Assembly: GCF_020193655.1 (NCBI RefSeq)
Contig: NZ_JADYVE010000001.1
Location: 868,001 to 932,000 of the forward strand
Origin: Ensifer sp. IC3342
GTDB taxonomy: Bacteria; Pseudomonadota; Alphaproteobacteria; Rhizobiales; Rhizobiaceae
Direction of reading: 5' to 3'
DNA: 64,000 nt
The translations under genes were made by a program, and so were the position numbers. The number at the start of each line of letters is the position of its first letter. Position 1 is the stretch's first letter. A model generated the notes under the pieces. It was given only the letters and a program-made list of their open reading frames with translations, did not search any database and was not told where the DNA came from. This document shows positions 47,099-56,800 of this stretch, piece by piece.

Positions 47099-47255
47099 GG
47101 CCAATGCATTAGCGCAAAATCGAGACCTTCGAAAGCACGAGGACGATTTCTGATCGATCGGGCCAAAAACTTCGAAATGCGGCTTGCGCTCGCCCCAAAG
47201 CTATGGCAATAGGCGCCTCGCTTGATACGGCTTGTCACAAACCGACCGCCGGAAT

Positions 47256-47330
47256 GCTGCTATAGCTCAGGGGTAGAGCACTCCCTTGGTAAGGGAGAGG
47301 CCGAGAGTTCAAATCTCTCTAGCAGCACCA
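47256..47330 (+). tRNA. tRNA-Thr (GGT)
   Basis: The 75 bases fold as a tRNA with acceptor GCTGCTA/TAGCAGC, D-arm AGCTCAGGGGTAGAGC, anticodon loop TTGGTAA with anticodon GGT, T-arm GAGTTCAAATCTC, and an encoded CCA end. Beyond it the sequence becomes gene-poor for 430 bp, then small unknown genes follow. Confidence 0.97.
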
Positions 47331-47760
47331 GTTTTCCTCAATGAAGGCGATGCACTTTGCGGCATCCCCCTATTCACACCCGGAACAAAAGTGCACCGCT
47401 GCGCACCAATCTGAATAGCCCTGCGGCACAGATCTGGCACAGCCCGCTCATGGGCTGCTTCCGTTGATTCTTTGATTTCGGGTCTGATTAAAATTCAGCC
47501 AGCGCCTATATTGAAGGCATCCAGTCCCTCGCGCCGTTGACCACGGAAGCCCAGCCTACCCAGGTAGACGGTAAAGGTCGGAGAGTCTTCGGCTTACTGA
47601 ATCATGAGCGCGCGATGGTTGAGGTCTCATGATCATTACACTTGCGCTTTCCGCATTGCTACGTCACCATGCCGGATAACCTTGCTGCTCTAGAGAGGGA
47701 CGCCTGGCGCAACTGAGGGATGTAAATTGGGATCATTCTAGGCTGTCTTGGAGGGAAGCC
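47331..47760. other. gene-poor stretch after tRNA-Thr
   Basis: No frame with coding support. tRNA 3' ends are frequent integration sites, but I found no repeat of the tRNA end and no integrase in the window, so past insertion is only a possibility. The promoter of the lipoprotein gene should lie in the last part. Confidence 0.4.
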
Positions 47761-47919
47761 ATGCCTGCTAACTTTCTCACGGCGATTGCGATAGCAGCAC
47801 TTCTGGCGATTTCGTCAGGCTGCACTACCACCGGCGCAGACAATACGACCTACGCCCAATCGCAAGGGGTGGACCCGGATATCGATCCATCCAGCACCAG
47901 CAACGACACCTTCAACTAA
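47761..47919 (+). CDS. small lipoprotein
   Basis: A 52-residue protein with a lipoprotein signal: MPANFLTAIAIAALLAISSG and Cys21, where ISSGC serves as lipobox. The mature part is short, polar and Asp/Ser/Thr-rich (TTTGADNTTYAQSQGVDPDI), so it would be a small lipid-anchored envelope peptide. GGAGGGAAGCC directly before the ATG is a strong ribosome binding site. It was too short for routine gene calling. Confidence 0.6.
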   Translation: MPANFLTAIAIAALLAISSGCTTTGADNTTYAQSQGVDPDIDPSSTSNDTFN

Positions 47920-48074
47920 GCAGCGGCCAAAAGAGGCGAGGCGGGATCTGGAAATCGCGTATGGCTGACGCTGAAGCCGACCAGATGAAATAGCCCACTT
48001 CCTACTCGGGCATGTGATCGTTCAGTAGCAGAAACCTCTACCAAACGCACCGCACGTCGCTTAAGCTTCTTCTT

Positions 48075-48281
48075 ATGGAAGCTCAGAGATACGACCTGAA
48101 AGAGGAACCGGACGGCTCCTGGACCGTGATCGACAAGGAAACCGGGCATACCGCGGAACTGAACGGCGAACGGCTGGCGCACCTCGATATTCATCTGGCG
48201 AACGAATATCTGCCGCTATTGAAACTGCGGGATACCGTTTCCGGCCTGATCAGGAAATCCGGTGACGAGGGGTCGGCCTGA
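48075..48281 (+). CDS. small hypothetical protein
   Basis: A 68-residue protein: MEAQRYDLKEEPDGSWTVID then KETGHTAELNGERLAHLDIH. The first half has the alternating look of a small beta sheet, the second is helical. The ribosome binding site is poor. Its end overlaps the end of the minus-strand gene at 48250 by 32 bp. No family is recognised, but its composition looks like protein. Confidence 0.5.
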   Translation: MEAQRYDLKEEPDGSWTVIDKETGHTAELNGERLAHLDIHLANEYLPLLKLRDTVSGLIRKSGDEGSA

Positions 48282-48522
48282 AATCGGCGAGCTGTGCCAG
48301 AAGCTGGTCGCAGGTAAATTTCTTCCTGCCCATCAGATCCAGGATGCGGCGCGCGGCCTCGTTGGCCTCCACGCCATCCCTTCCAACGTTATGCAGAGCA
48401 CACCAGACATCCAGCGCCCCGCGCATGACATCGACATCATCCGGTGAATAGGCTTGACGCACGAACCCCTCCCAAGGTGTGTACCTCAACACATTCATCA
48501 GGGGCATCATGGGGCATTTCAA
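48250..48522 (-). CDS. small hypothetical protein
   Basis: A frame of 90 codons, with several possible ATGs in the first nine (MKCPMMPLM). The core is NVLRYTPWEGFVRQAYSPDD, DVWCALHNVGRDGVEANEAA and RRILDLMGRKKFTCDQLLAQ. The last part looks like a small helical domain. Function unknown. It converges with the gene at 48075 with a short overlap. Confidence 0.5.
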   Translation of the reverse strand: MKCPMMPLMNVLRYTPWEGFVRQAYSPDDVDVMRGALDVWCALHNVGRDGVEANEAARRILDLMGRKKFTCDQLLAQLADFRPTPRHRIS

Positions 48523-48772
48523 GGCAAATTCAAGAAAATATTGAGGTACCCCAATAAGTCATACCATTGGCGAGCCTTCCGACGCCGTTTCGGCTCTGGC
48601 AGCACCCTTGGAAATGTGGCTCAGCGCAGCTTCGAAGCCCAAAAAAGTGCATTCGGATGCTATCTGCGTCATGCACACCACCCGTCATCGAACCGTAAAA
48701 CAAATCCGTATAACTCGCCTTGCGGTAACCCGCCGGATGCAGTTTGATCTCCTTTCAAAATTCGTTGTTGTT

Positions 48773-50014
48773 ATGCGTTTATCCGTGAAGCTCCCGCTCG
48801 CAGCAGCGGGTATGGCCGTCCTTTCCATCGCCGCTACCAGCCTTGCCAGCCTCACTGGCAGCGGCAGCATGTCGTCTCAAGCGACGGTCGAGAAACTCGA
48901 AGCTCTGGCGGATGCCCGACGCAACGAATTGCGCCACTACCTGACGACAACGACCTGCGCAATCTGCAGGCGCAAAAGACGGCCGCGAAGGCATTGAGCG
49001 ATCTCAGCGGAGCGATGGCCGGGATCGGCAGCGACGCAGCAGGCGAGCTTGCACGGCGCTACACGACGGCGAACCCAATGCCGAGGACAAGCGGGCACTG
49101 CTTAACTCTGCCGAAAAGGATGAATATGACGACCTGCACGGTCGCTACCATCCTTTCTTCCGACCCTTCGCCGAGGAACACGGTTACAGGGATGTTCTGC
49201 TCGTCAATCTCAATGGCGACGTCGTCTATACGCTGAACAAGAAAGGCAATTTCGCCGTCAACCTCCCGCAGGCACCATGGAAGGGAATGGGCGTTGGCCG
49301 CATCTTCGAGGCAACCGCCGAAGGCACCGACAAGAACAGCCTGGCCCTCGCCTCCTCGCCGGTGGCGATACGGCGATTGCCTGCGCCGACCATGCACGCA
49401 AGCACGAAATCGGCGACATGGCCCGCTCCGTCGTCGTGTTCCGCGATGGTGCGAGGAGGCGGAGGACACGCGAACATCGATCGAGGACGAGCGGCGGGCA
49501 CGCGATGTCGCCCGGATGGAGGAGGCCCATCACATCAGCACAGCGGTCGATGAACTGGCGACGGGGCTCGAACGACTTTCGCGCGGCGACCTAACCACCT
49601 GCATTGAGCAGCCGTTCGTCGAGGGCCTCGATCGCCTGCGCCTGGATTACAACATGTCGCTCGACCGCCTCGCGCTGACGCTCCGCGATGTAAAGACGAG
49701 AGTCGCCCACATTCACGGCGACGCCGGCGAAATGCGCGACGCAGTGGACCAGCTTGCAGAGCGCACGGAGCATCCTGCACTGTCGCTGGAGCAAACGGCG
49801 GCGGCGACTCAACGAAACCATCCGTGAACTCGACCGCATGACGCAGCAAAACAACGCGATGGTCGAAGAAAGCACAGCAACGACGCATCGCCTTTCGAGC
49901 GAGGCGTTCGGCCTCTCGCAGCTCACCTCGCCGTTCCGCATAGCCTTCGACCAGTCCACCGAGATCAGCAACCCTGCTGACAACAATATCGAATTTGTTC
50001 GCAGGCGCGCATGA
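48773..50014 (+). pseudogene. decayed methyl-accepting chemotaxis protein
   Basis: The reading moves between three frames but keeps chemoreceptor order: MRLSVKLPLAAAGMAVLSIA (membrane segment), EKLEALADARRNELRHYL, then after a shift near 48946 DNDLRNLQAQKTAAKALSDL, after a shift near 49080 NAEDKRALLNSAEKDEYDDL and VLLVNLNGDVVYTLNKKGNF, near 49400 EIGDMARSVVVFRDGA (HAMP end), and near 49455 AVDELATGLERLSRGDLTT. At about 49805 SLEQTAAATQ jumps to LNETIRELDRMTQQNNAMVE, so the signalling hairpin is missing. It cannot make a working receptor. Confidence 0.85.
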
Positions 50015-50102
50015 TGGCGCTCCACAGCGACCTTAACGCAAGCTTAAGATTCTACTGCTAGATCTGACAATGCGATGATGGACAATCGCAATCCCCCTTC
50101 TT

Positions 50103-50131
50103 GAAACCGGCGCTTGCCGGTTTCTTTTTTT
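50103..50131 (+). terminator. rho-independent terminator
   Basis: GAAACCGGC-GCTT-GCCGGTTTC is a perfect 9-bp stem with a 4-base loop, followed on the plus strand by seven T. It would have ended the chemoreceptor gene. On the minus strand it lies just past the pncB stop (50142) without a T-run, though the hairpin could still help there. Confidence 0.85.
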
Positions 50132-50141
50132 CGGGCCGAGT

Positions 50142-51446
50142 TCAGACCTTGACGGTCTGCTCGACGAAATCCTCTGTCCCGAAGAATTTCAGATAGCGCT
50201 GCACTTCCTTGGGATCCCCGGTCGCCTTGCGCGGGTTGTCCGAAAGCTTGACCGCGGGCCGACCATTGGCTTCGCTCACCTTGCAGACAATCGATATCGG
50301 GTTGAGGCCGCTGATTTCCGTCGGCGCGCAGCCGGCGAAATCATTGGTGAGGTTGGTTCCCCAACCGAAACTCATGCGTACGCGACCCTCGAAATGACGA
50401 TAGGTCTTGATGATCGTGTCGACGTCGAGCCCGTCGGAAAAGATCAGCAGCTTTTCTCGCGGGTCGCGGCCCATCTTCTTCCACCAGCGTATGATCTTCT
50501 CGCCGCCCTCGATCGGCGGTGCGCTATCCGGTCGAAAGCCGGTCCAGTCCGCCACCCAATCCGGCGCGTCGCGCAGGAATGCCGCCGTCCCGAAGGAGTC
50601 CGGCAGCACGATCAGCAAATTGCCGCCATAGAGCTGGTTCCAGTCCTGCAGGACCTTGTACGGTGCTGCGGCGAGCTCCTTGTCGTTGCGCGCGAGCGCC
50701 GCCGCCACCATCGGCAGTTCGTGCGCATTGGTGCCCAGCGCCTCGAGATCGGTGTCCATGGCAAGCAGCACGTTGCTGGAGCCGGAAAACGAGCCGCCGA
50801 TCCCCTCCTTCAATGCCTCGACGCACCAGCGCTGCCAAAGAAAACTGTGCCGCCGGCGCGTGCCGAAATCGGAAATGCGCAGGTCGGGATATTGCCGCAG
50901 CTGCTCGACCTTCGACCACATCTTGGCCTTGGCGCGCGCATAGAGCACGTCAAGCGTAAAAGGACCGAGGCCTTTCATGGCGGCGCGTGAGCGCAGCTCG
51001 TTGATGATCGCCAGCGCCGGAATCTCCCACATCGTCGTTTCGACCCAACGACCGCGAAAGTTCAGTTCGAACTGGCCGTCACGGCGCGACAACTCGTATT
51101 CGGGTAGTTGGAACTTGGCGAGCCAGGCGAGAAATTCCGGCGAGAAGATCTGCTCGCGCCCGTAGAACGTGTTACCGGCGAGCCAGATCATCTCTTTCTT
51201 ACCGAAACGCAGCGTCCGTGCGTGGTCGAGCTGGTCGCGCAGTTCCTGTTCGTCGATTTCGTCGGCGAGGCGCACGGTCTTGGTGCGGTTGATCAGCGAA
51301 AAGGTTGCATCGACATTCGGATGAAGCTGCCAGATCATCTGCAGCATCAGGAGCTTGTAGAAATCCGTATCCAAAAGGCTGCGGATGATCGGATCGAGCT
51401 TCCAGGTATGGTTATAGACCCGCCGTGCGATATCGGTCTTCGGCAT
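50142..51446 (-). CDS. pncB: nicotinate phosphoribosyltransferase PncB
   Basis: PncB makes nicotinate mononucleotide from nicotinate and PRPP in NAD salvage. The 434-residue protein has family marks [20 protein letters not shown] near residue 25, [39 protein letters not shown] and [16 protein letters not shown]. Downstream of pncA by 94 bp on the same strand, so the two form a salvage pair. In Sinorhizobium this pair adjoins the rkp-1 region. Confidence 0.95.
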   Translation of the reverse strand: MPKTDIARRVYNHTWKLDPIIRSLLDTDFYKLLMLQMIWQLHPNVDATFSLINRTKTVRLADEIDEQELRDQLDHARTLRFGKKEMIWLAGNTFYGREQIFSPEFLAWLAKFQLPEYELSRRDGQFELNFRGRWVETTMWEIPALAIINELRSRAAMKGLGPFTLDVLYARAKAKMWSKVEQLRQYPDLRISDFGTRRRHSFLWQRWCVEALKEGIGGSFSGSSNVLLAMDTDLEALGTNAHELPMVAAALARNDKELAAAPYKVLQDWNQLYGGNLLIVLPDSFGTAAFLRDAPDWVADWTGFRPDSAPPIEGGEKIIRWWKKMGRDPREKLLIFSDGLDVDTIIKTYRHFEGRVRMSFGWGTNLTNDFAGCAPTEISGLNPISIVCKVSEANGRPAVKLSDNPRKATGDPKEVQRYLKFFGTEDFVEQTVKV

Positions 51447-51540
51447 CTGCGACTACGCTCCTTCTGGATCACCCTGGCGCTCGCCCGAAGCACCATCCTG
51501 ATCGATTTTCGTCATTCCGAGCGATCCCACTCCGGCGCTG

Positions 51541-52140
51541 CTAGACCAGCGCAACGCCCGCGTCGCGCATACGCTGCGTCATCGTCGCGAGTGAGCCGTT
51601 CAGATCGATGCCGCGGCAGGCGCCGAGCACAACGGAAGTCGAAAAGCCCTGGGCGACCGCATCGAGCGCCGAGAAGGCGACGCAGAAATCGGCCGCAAGA
51701 CCGCAGAGCGACACCTTGGAGATGCCACGCTCACGCAGGTAGCCGGCCAAACCGGTTGGTGTGCGGTGATCGTTCTCGAAAAAGGCGGAATAGCTGTCAA
51801 TCTCGGTGCGGAAACCCTTGCGAACGACCAGCTCCGCCGTCGTCCATCGCAAGGCCGGATGGAAATCGGCGCCGGGGCTTCCCTGGACGCAGTGATCCGG
51901 CCAGAGCGTCTGCTCGCCGTAGGGCATCGTCACGGTCTCGAACGGCGCCTTGCCGGGGTGGCTGGACGCGAAGCTCGAATGGCCGGCAGGATGCCAGTCC
52001 TGCGTCAGAATGACGTGGCGGAACTGCTCGATGAGGCGATTGACGGCGGGTACGATTTCGTCGCCGCCCTCGACCGCAAGGGCGCCGCCGGGGCAGAAGT
52101 CATTCTGCATGTCGATGACGATTAACGCGTCTTCAGCCAT
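51541..52140 (-). CDS. pncA: nicotinamidase PncA
   Basis: PncA hydrolyses nicotinamide to nicotinate, feeding PncB. The 199-residue isochorismatase-fold protein has the catalytic Asp in VIDMQNDFCPGGALAV, metal ligands in LTQDWHPAGHSSFAS, the catalytic Lys in VVRKGFRTEIDSYSAF and the nucleophilic Cys in CGLAADFCVAFSALDA. It starts 111 bp beyond the rkpU stop on the same strand and probably has its own promoter. Confidence 0.95.
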   Translation of the reverse strand: MAEDALIVIDMQNDFCPGGALAVEGGDEIVPAVNRLIEQFRHVILTQDWHPAGHSSFASSHPGKAPFETVTMPYGEQTLWPDHCVQGSPGADFHPALRWTTAELVVRKGFRTEIDSYSAFFENDHRTPTGLAGYLRERGISKVSLCGLAADFCVAFSALDAVAQGFSTSVVLGACRGIDLNGSLATMTQRMRDAGVALV

Positions 52141-52251
52141 AGGAGCCTCCTCGCGATCCGGCCGCCGTGGCGGCCATCACAAATCGATTTAATCCAGATC
52201 AACCACAGAACGCGCACGGCAGCAAGCAGGTTCACTTGCCGCCGAGCTTCG

Positions 52252-53439
52252 TTAGTTCTGCAGATCGTCCAGGTTGTCCGCGAGGTTGACGCCGGTATTC
52301 GCGATGCCGATCGGCCGCGCCACGAAGTCGAGGAATTTCGCAATGTCGACCGAGGGATGACGCGATGCATAGATAACGTCGCGATTCTTGATCGGGAAGG
52401 TCTGGCCGACGATCAGACTATCCGGATTGGTCATGTTGAAACGATAGACGATCGGATAGCGTCCGACGCTGTCGGGCTTCATGCCCTTGTTCAGCATCGT
52501 GTTGAACCGCTCCCTTCCGAGCAGGCTCATGACAATATCCGGCTCTTCGTAACGGAAGACGAAATAGCCCTTCGCATCGACGGTCCGGTCGGCGCCGCCG
52601 CCCGCAAGCGCCACGGCTTCGAGCAGGTTCAGGTCGTTGGCGCCGAACTCGACGCGCTGGTTCGCCCTGACTTGGCCGAGGATCGTGAACGTGCGTGGAT
52701 CGCGCGTCACAAAGACCTGGTCGCCCGGCTTGACGTGAATATTTTCCGACGGGTTTTCGATGATGGATTTCAAGAGGACCGTTCCGGTCTTCTTGCCGCG
52801 CACGAGCGTGACATACGTCTCGTAAGGCTGCGCCGACGGACCGCCGGCCTTGGCGATGACTTCGTTTATCGACTCGCTGACGAGGTTCAACGGCACGACG
52901 GACGGACGGCCAACTGCACCGGAAACTGTGACGATGCGCGATGCCGTGGACGTGCTTGTCACGATGACATCGGGCTCCACGGCCTTCTGCTTCAGTGCTT
53001 CGAGAATTGCCTGGCGCGCCTGTTCCAGCGTCAAGCCGGCAAAGCGGACCGGACCGACATAGGGAATGGCCGCCTTACCGTCAGGCTGGACGACCAGATC
53101 GATGTTGGTCTGCTTCGATTCCGTTGTGGAAAACAGGCCGTCGCTGCCTGCCTCGAAGATCGATATTTTCAGCTGGTCGCCGACGCCGATGACGACCTGG
53201 CCGACGCCGCCGCCAATGCCGAAGCGTCGGCTGAGCGTTGTGGAAACATAGTCCGAGACCAACCGAGCCGATTGGCCGTCGACGTCGACGATGTCAAAGA
53301 CGGTCGCATTCTTTCTGCCGATCTGGGCACCGGACTGGCCGGCATCCGCGACGATGTCGGTGGTCAGAGGGCCTTCTCCCGGCACGGCCTGACATCCCGC
53401 AAGCGCGGCGCAAAGCAGAAGGGCAGTCACTCGTCTCAC
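52252..53439 (-). CDS. rkpU: Wza-type outer-membrane polysaccharide export lipoprotein RkpU
   Basis: The 395-residue protein has a lipoprotein signal (RRVTALLLCAALAGC, Cys16), then a polysaccharide export domain (VIGVGDQLKISIFEAGSDGL; VVQPDGKAAIPYVGPVRFAG; LTLEQARQAILEAL) and SLBB-type repeats (VSGAVGRPSVVPLNLVSESI; FTILGQVRANQRVEFGANDL). It is the outer-membrane channel type used for capsules. Position next to and divergent from rkpA fits rkpU of Sinorhizobium. The start is GTG at 53439. Confidence 0.9.
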   Translation of the reverse strand: MRRVTALLLCAALAGCQAVPGEGPLTTDIVADAGQSGAQIGRKNATVFDIVDVDGQSARLVSDYVSTTLSRRFGIGGGVGQVVIGVGDQLKISIFEAGSDGLFSTTESKQTNIDLVVQPDGKAAIPYVGPVRFAGLTLEQARQAILEALKQKAVEPDVIVTSTSTASRIVTVSGAVGRPSVVPLNLVSESINEVIAKAGGPSAQPYETYVTLVRGKKTGTVLLKSIIENPSENIHVKPGDQVFVTRDPRTFTILGQVRANQRVEFGANDLNLLEAVALAGGGADRTVDAKGYFVFRYEEPDIVMSLLGRERFNTMLNKGMKPDSVGRYPIVYRFNMTNPDSLIVGQTFPIKNRDVIYASRHPSVDIAKFLDFVARPIGIANTGVNLADNLDDLQN

Positions 53440-53853
53440 TACAATACTCCGTATTCGGCACAGCGATGATTCTGCTTACAGATCTGCGCCGTATGTTTTC
53501 CCGGCAGGGAATCCGCCGGTCACTGCAAAGCACAATCGCCGTTTCACAACAAGCCACCTCGCCGCCGGGCAGCCAAAATATTCGGCACTGCGCCTTTCCG
53601 GTCATACCTCCTCGACAATGTTTACGATCCGTCGCCGTAATTGTCTGGATAGGGCCCTCACGACGTGTGTATCTAAGCCTTTGGGGTTGAAAGCTAGGTA
53701 CTTTGAGTTAAAAGCTCACTAATACAGCGGGGACGGCTGGACGAATAAAATCGGGGAAAATAACAAATCGGTAATCTCACCAATTGCAATTTACGTTTGG
53801 CGCGGCAATTGGCTAGGACAATTTTAACGGCAGTTTAGAGCGTTCGATCATAC
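53440..53853. promoter_or_regulatory. divergent rkpU/rkpA promoter region
   Basis: These 414 bp lie between the divergent rkpU and rkpA genes and hold no supported gene. Two direct repeats, GTTGAAAGCT at 53686-53695 and GTTAAAAGCT at 53707-53716, are 21 bp apart, that is on the same face of the helix two turns apart. The last 150 bp before rkpA are A+T-rich. The leader just before the rkpA ATG has no obvious ribosome binding site. Confidence 0.5.
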
Positions 53854-56800
53854 ATGACTGTTGAAATCATAGGGCGTGCATGCCTCGCCCCCGGAGCAAA
53901 ATCGCCTGAGGCGCTGTTTAAGATTCTTCGTCAGGGCAAATGCACCGTGTCCAGCGTTCCCTCGGACCGTTGGGATTTGGCGCGTTTTTGGCATCCCGTT
54001 ATGGGCGTGCAAGGCAAGACCTATTCTTTTGCTGCCGGCGTGCTCGACCAGATCTATGATTTCGATCCCGCTGTCTTCGGCATGTCCCAGCGGGAAGCCA
54101 TGTATATGGATCCGCAACAGCGCGTGCTGTTGCAACTCGCCTGGCGTGCGCTCGAGGATGCCAATATTTCCATTGCATCCCTGCATGGCGAGAATGTCGG
54201 CGTTTATGTCGGCGCGTCGAGCCTCGACCACGCCAACCTGACCGTCGAAGATCCGGCCGCCGCCGGACCCTATTTCATGACCGGCAACACGCTGTCGATC
54301 GTCTCCAACCGCATTTCCCACATCTTCGGGTTGAGCGGACCGAGCATGACGGTGGATACCGCCTGCTCCTCTTCGCTCGTGGCGCTCGATCAGGCGATGC
54401 GGGCCCTCAATGCCGGCGAGATCGACACGGCGATCGTCGGCGGCGTCAATATTCTTGCCCATCCCCTTCCCTTCGTCGGCTTCGCCCAGGCACGGATGCT
54501 GTCGCCGGAAGGCCTCTGCCGGGCCTATGACAACGACGGCGCCGGCTATGTCCGCGCCGAGGGTGGCGTCGTTTTCATCCTGCGCCGCTCGGATCGGGCG
54601 CGCCGCGAACGCGACCGCAGCTACGCGAAGATCGTGGCAACCGGAGTCAACTCGGCCGGCCGGACCAACGGCATTTCGCTTCCCTCGCGCGAGGCGCAGG
54701 CCAACTTGCTCCGGGCCATCTATGAAGGCAACGGCATCGACGCCAACCAGGTTGCCTTCGTCGAGGGTCACGGTACCGGCACGAAAGTGGGCGACCCGGC
54801 GGAAGTATGGTCCATCGGCACTGTCATTGGCGCCAAGCGCAGGGCGCCGGTGCCGATCGGCTCCATCAAGTCCAATATCGGCCACACCGAACCGGCGTCC
54901 GGCCTGTTCGGCATGTTGAAGGCCGTTCTGGCACTCGAACACAACTATCTGCCGGCATCGCTGCATTTCGATACGCCGAACGAACACATCGATTTCGACG
55001 GACTGAACGTTCGCGTCACCGCCAACCCGATCGAACTGCTGAAAGGCAAGCGTGCGCGGCTTGCCGGCATCAACTCCTTCGGCTTTGGCGGCGCCAACGC
55101 GCATGTGGTCATCAGCGATCCGGAGACGGTACAGGAAGAAAAGGCCGCGCCTTCGTCGGCTGGTCACGTGTTTATGGCAAGCGCCCACACGGCCTCGAGC
55201 CTCGAGAACCTGTTGAAGGAGTACAAGGCGAGCTTTGCGAGTGCCTCGAAGGAAGAGACGCGCGCGATGATCGCCGCCTCCGGCGCCAACCGCACCCATA
55301 TGCGTCATCGCTTCGCGGCACGCAGCGATCACCCCGAAGATATCGTGCGGGCGATCGCCAGCCATCTGGAGAAGCCCGGCTCTGACATAGGCGAGGTGGG
55401 CGAAGCCCCGGTGAAGGATGCAAAGGTCGCATTCGTCTTCTCGGGCAACGGTTCCCAATGGGCCGGCATGGGCGTCGAAGCCTTCCGCGAGAACCTGCAC
55501 TTCCGCCAGTCCTTCACGTCCGTCAGCGCACTCTTCAAGTTTCATTCCGACATCGTCCTGACTGATCTTCTGACGGATCCGGAACTCGACAAGAAGCTCT
55601 CAGATACGAAGATCGCACAGCCGCTGCTTTTCGCCGTCCAGGCTGCGCTCTCCGATTCGCTGGTCGCGATGGGCATCAAGCCGACAGCCGTCTTCGGCCA
55701 CTCGGTCGGCGAGATCGCCGCTGCCTATGCGGCCGGCGCGTTGTCGCTCGTCGATGCCGTATCGATCGTTGCAAAGCGCTCGCTGCATCAGGATCTCCTG
55801 GCGGGGCAGGGAACGATGGCAGCCGTGATGCTCGGCGAAGAAGCCGCCCAGGCATTCGCTGAGGCGCGCGGTCTCAACGAGCTCTGCGTGGCAGCCGTCA
55901 ACGCGCATAATTCGGTCACGATGTCCGGTCCGGCGCACGAAATTTCCGCTTTCCGCGACGCCGCACGCAAGGCCAAGATCCCGGTCCAGATCCTCGACAT
56001 CAACTACCCGTTCCACCATCCGGTCATCGATCAGGCAAAGCAGTCCTTCCTTTCCGACATTCCGGATATTGCCCCGCGGCGGACAGAGCTGACCTTTCTC
56101 TCGACCGTAACCGGCGCCGCACTCGAGGGAACTGAGCTCGATCCGGACTATTGGTGGAAAAACGTCCGCGAACCGGTCCGCTTCCAGGCGGCCGCCGAAG
56201 CGGCACTCGAACTCGGCTGCCGGCTCTTCGTCGAAATTTCCCCGCGCCCGATCCTGGCGTCCTATGTCAAGGAAACGATCAAGCAGGCGGCCTTCCCGGC
56301 GGCAGTCGTTCCGACATTGCTCCGCGACGTCGGCGAGAGCGGTCACGATCCGATTTCGGCGTCGATGGCGCGCGCCGTCGCGCATGGTGCGGCGGTCGAC
56401 CGGCCTCGCGTCTATGGAAAGCGCAATGCCTTCGTCGAATTGCCGGCGCTGCCCTTCGAACTGGTCGAACTGCGGCCTGCGGCCACGACCGACTCCACCG
56501 ACCTTTTTGGCCGTTCCGGCCGGGCCTATCGCCTGACGGGCTGGCGCAGCGATCCCAACAGCGGAAGCTGGAAGAACCACATCGATGCGCATCTCTTCCC
56601 GGACCTTGCCGAGCATGTCGTCGATGGCAAGGCGATTCTGCCGGGCAGCGGCTTTATCGAAGTGGCGGTTTCCGCCGCGCAGCAATATTACGGCAGCGAC
56701 GAGGTAGAGATCACCAATCTGGAGATCGTTCGCCCGCTGGAGCTCAATGACAGCCGCATCATGGAGCTCTCGACCATCCTGTCGCCCGAGACCGGCGACA

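Noticed and set aside
53848-55545. 565-codon open frame opposite the rkpA ketosynthase
   Set aside because: Antisense shadow of conserved coding sequence; no supporting start signal or domain.
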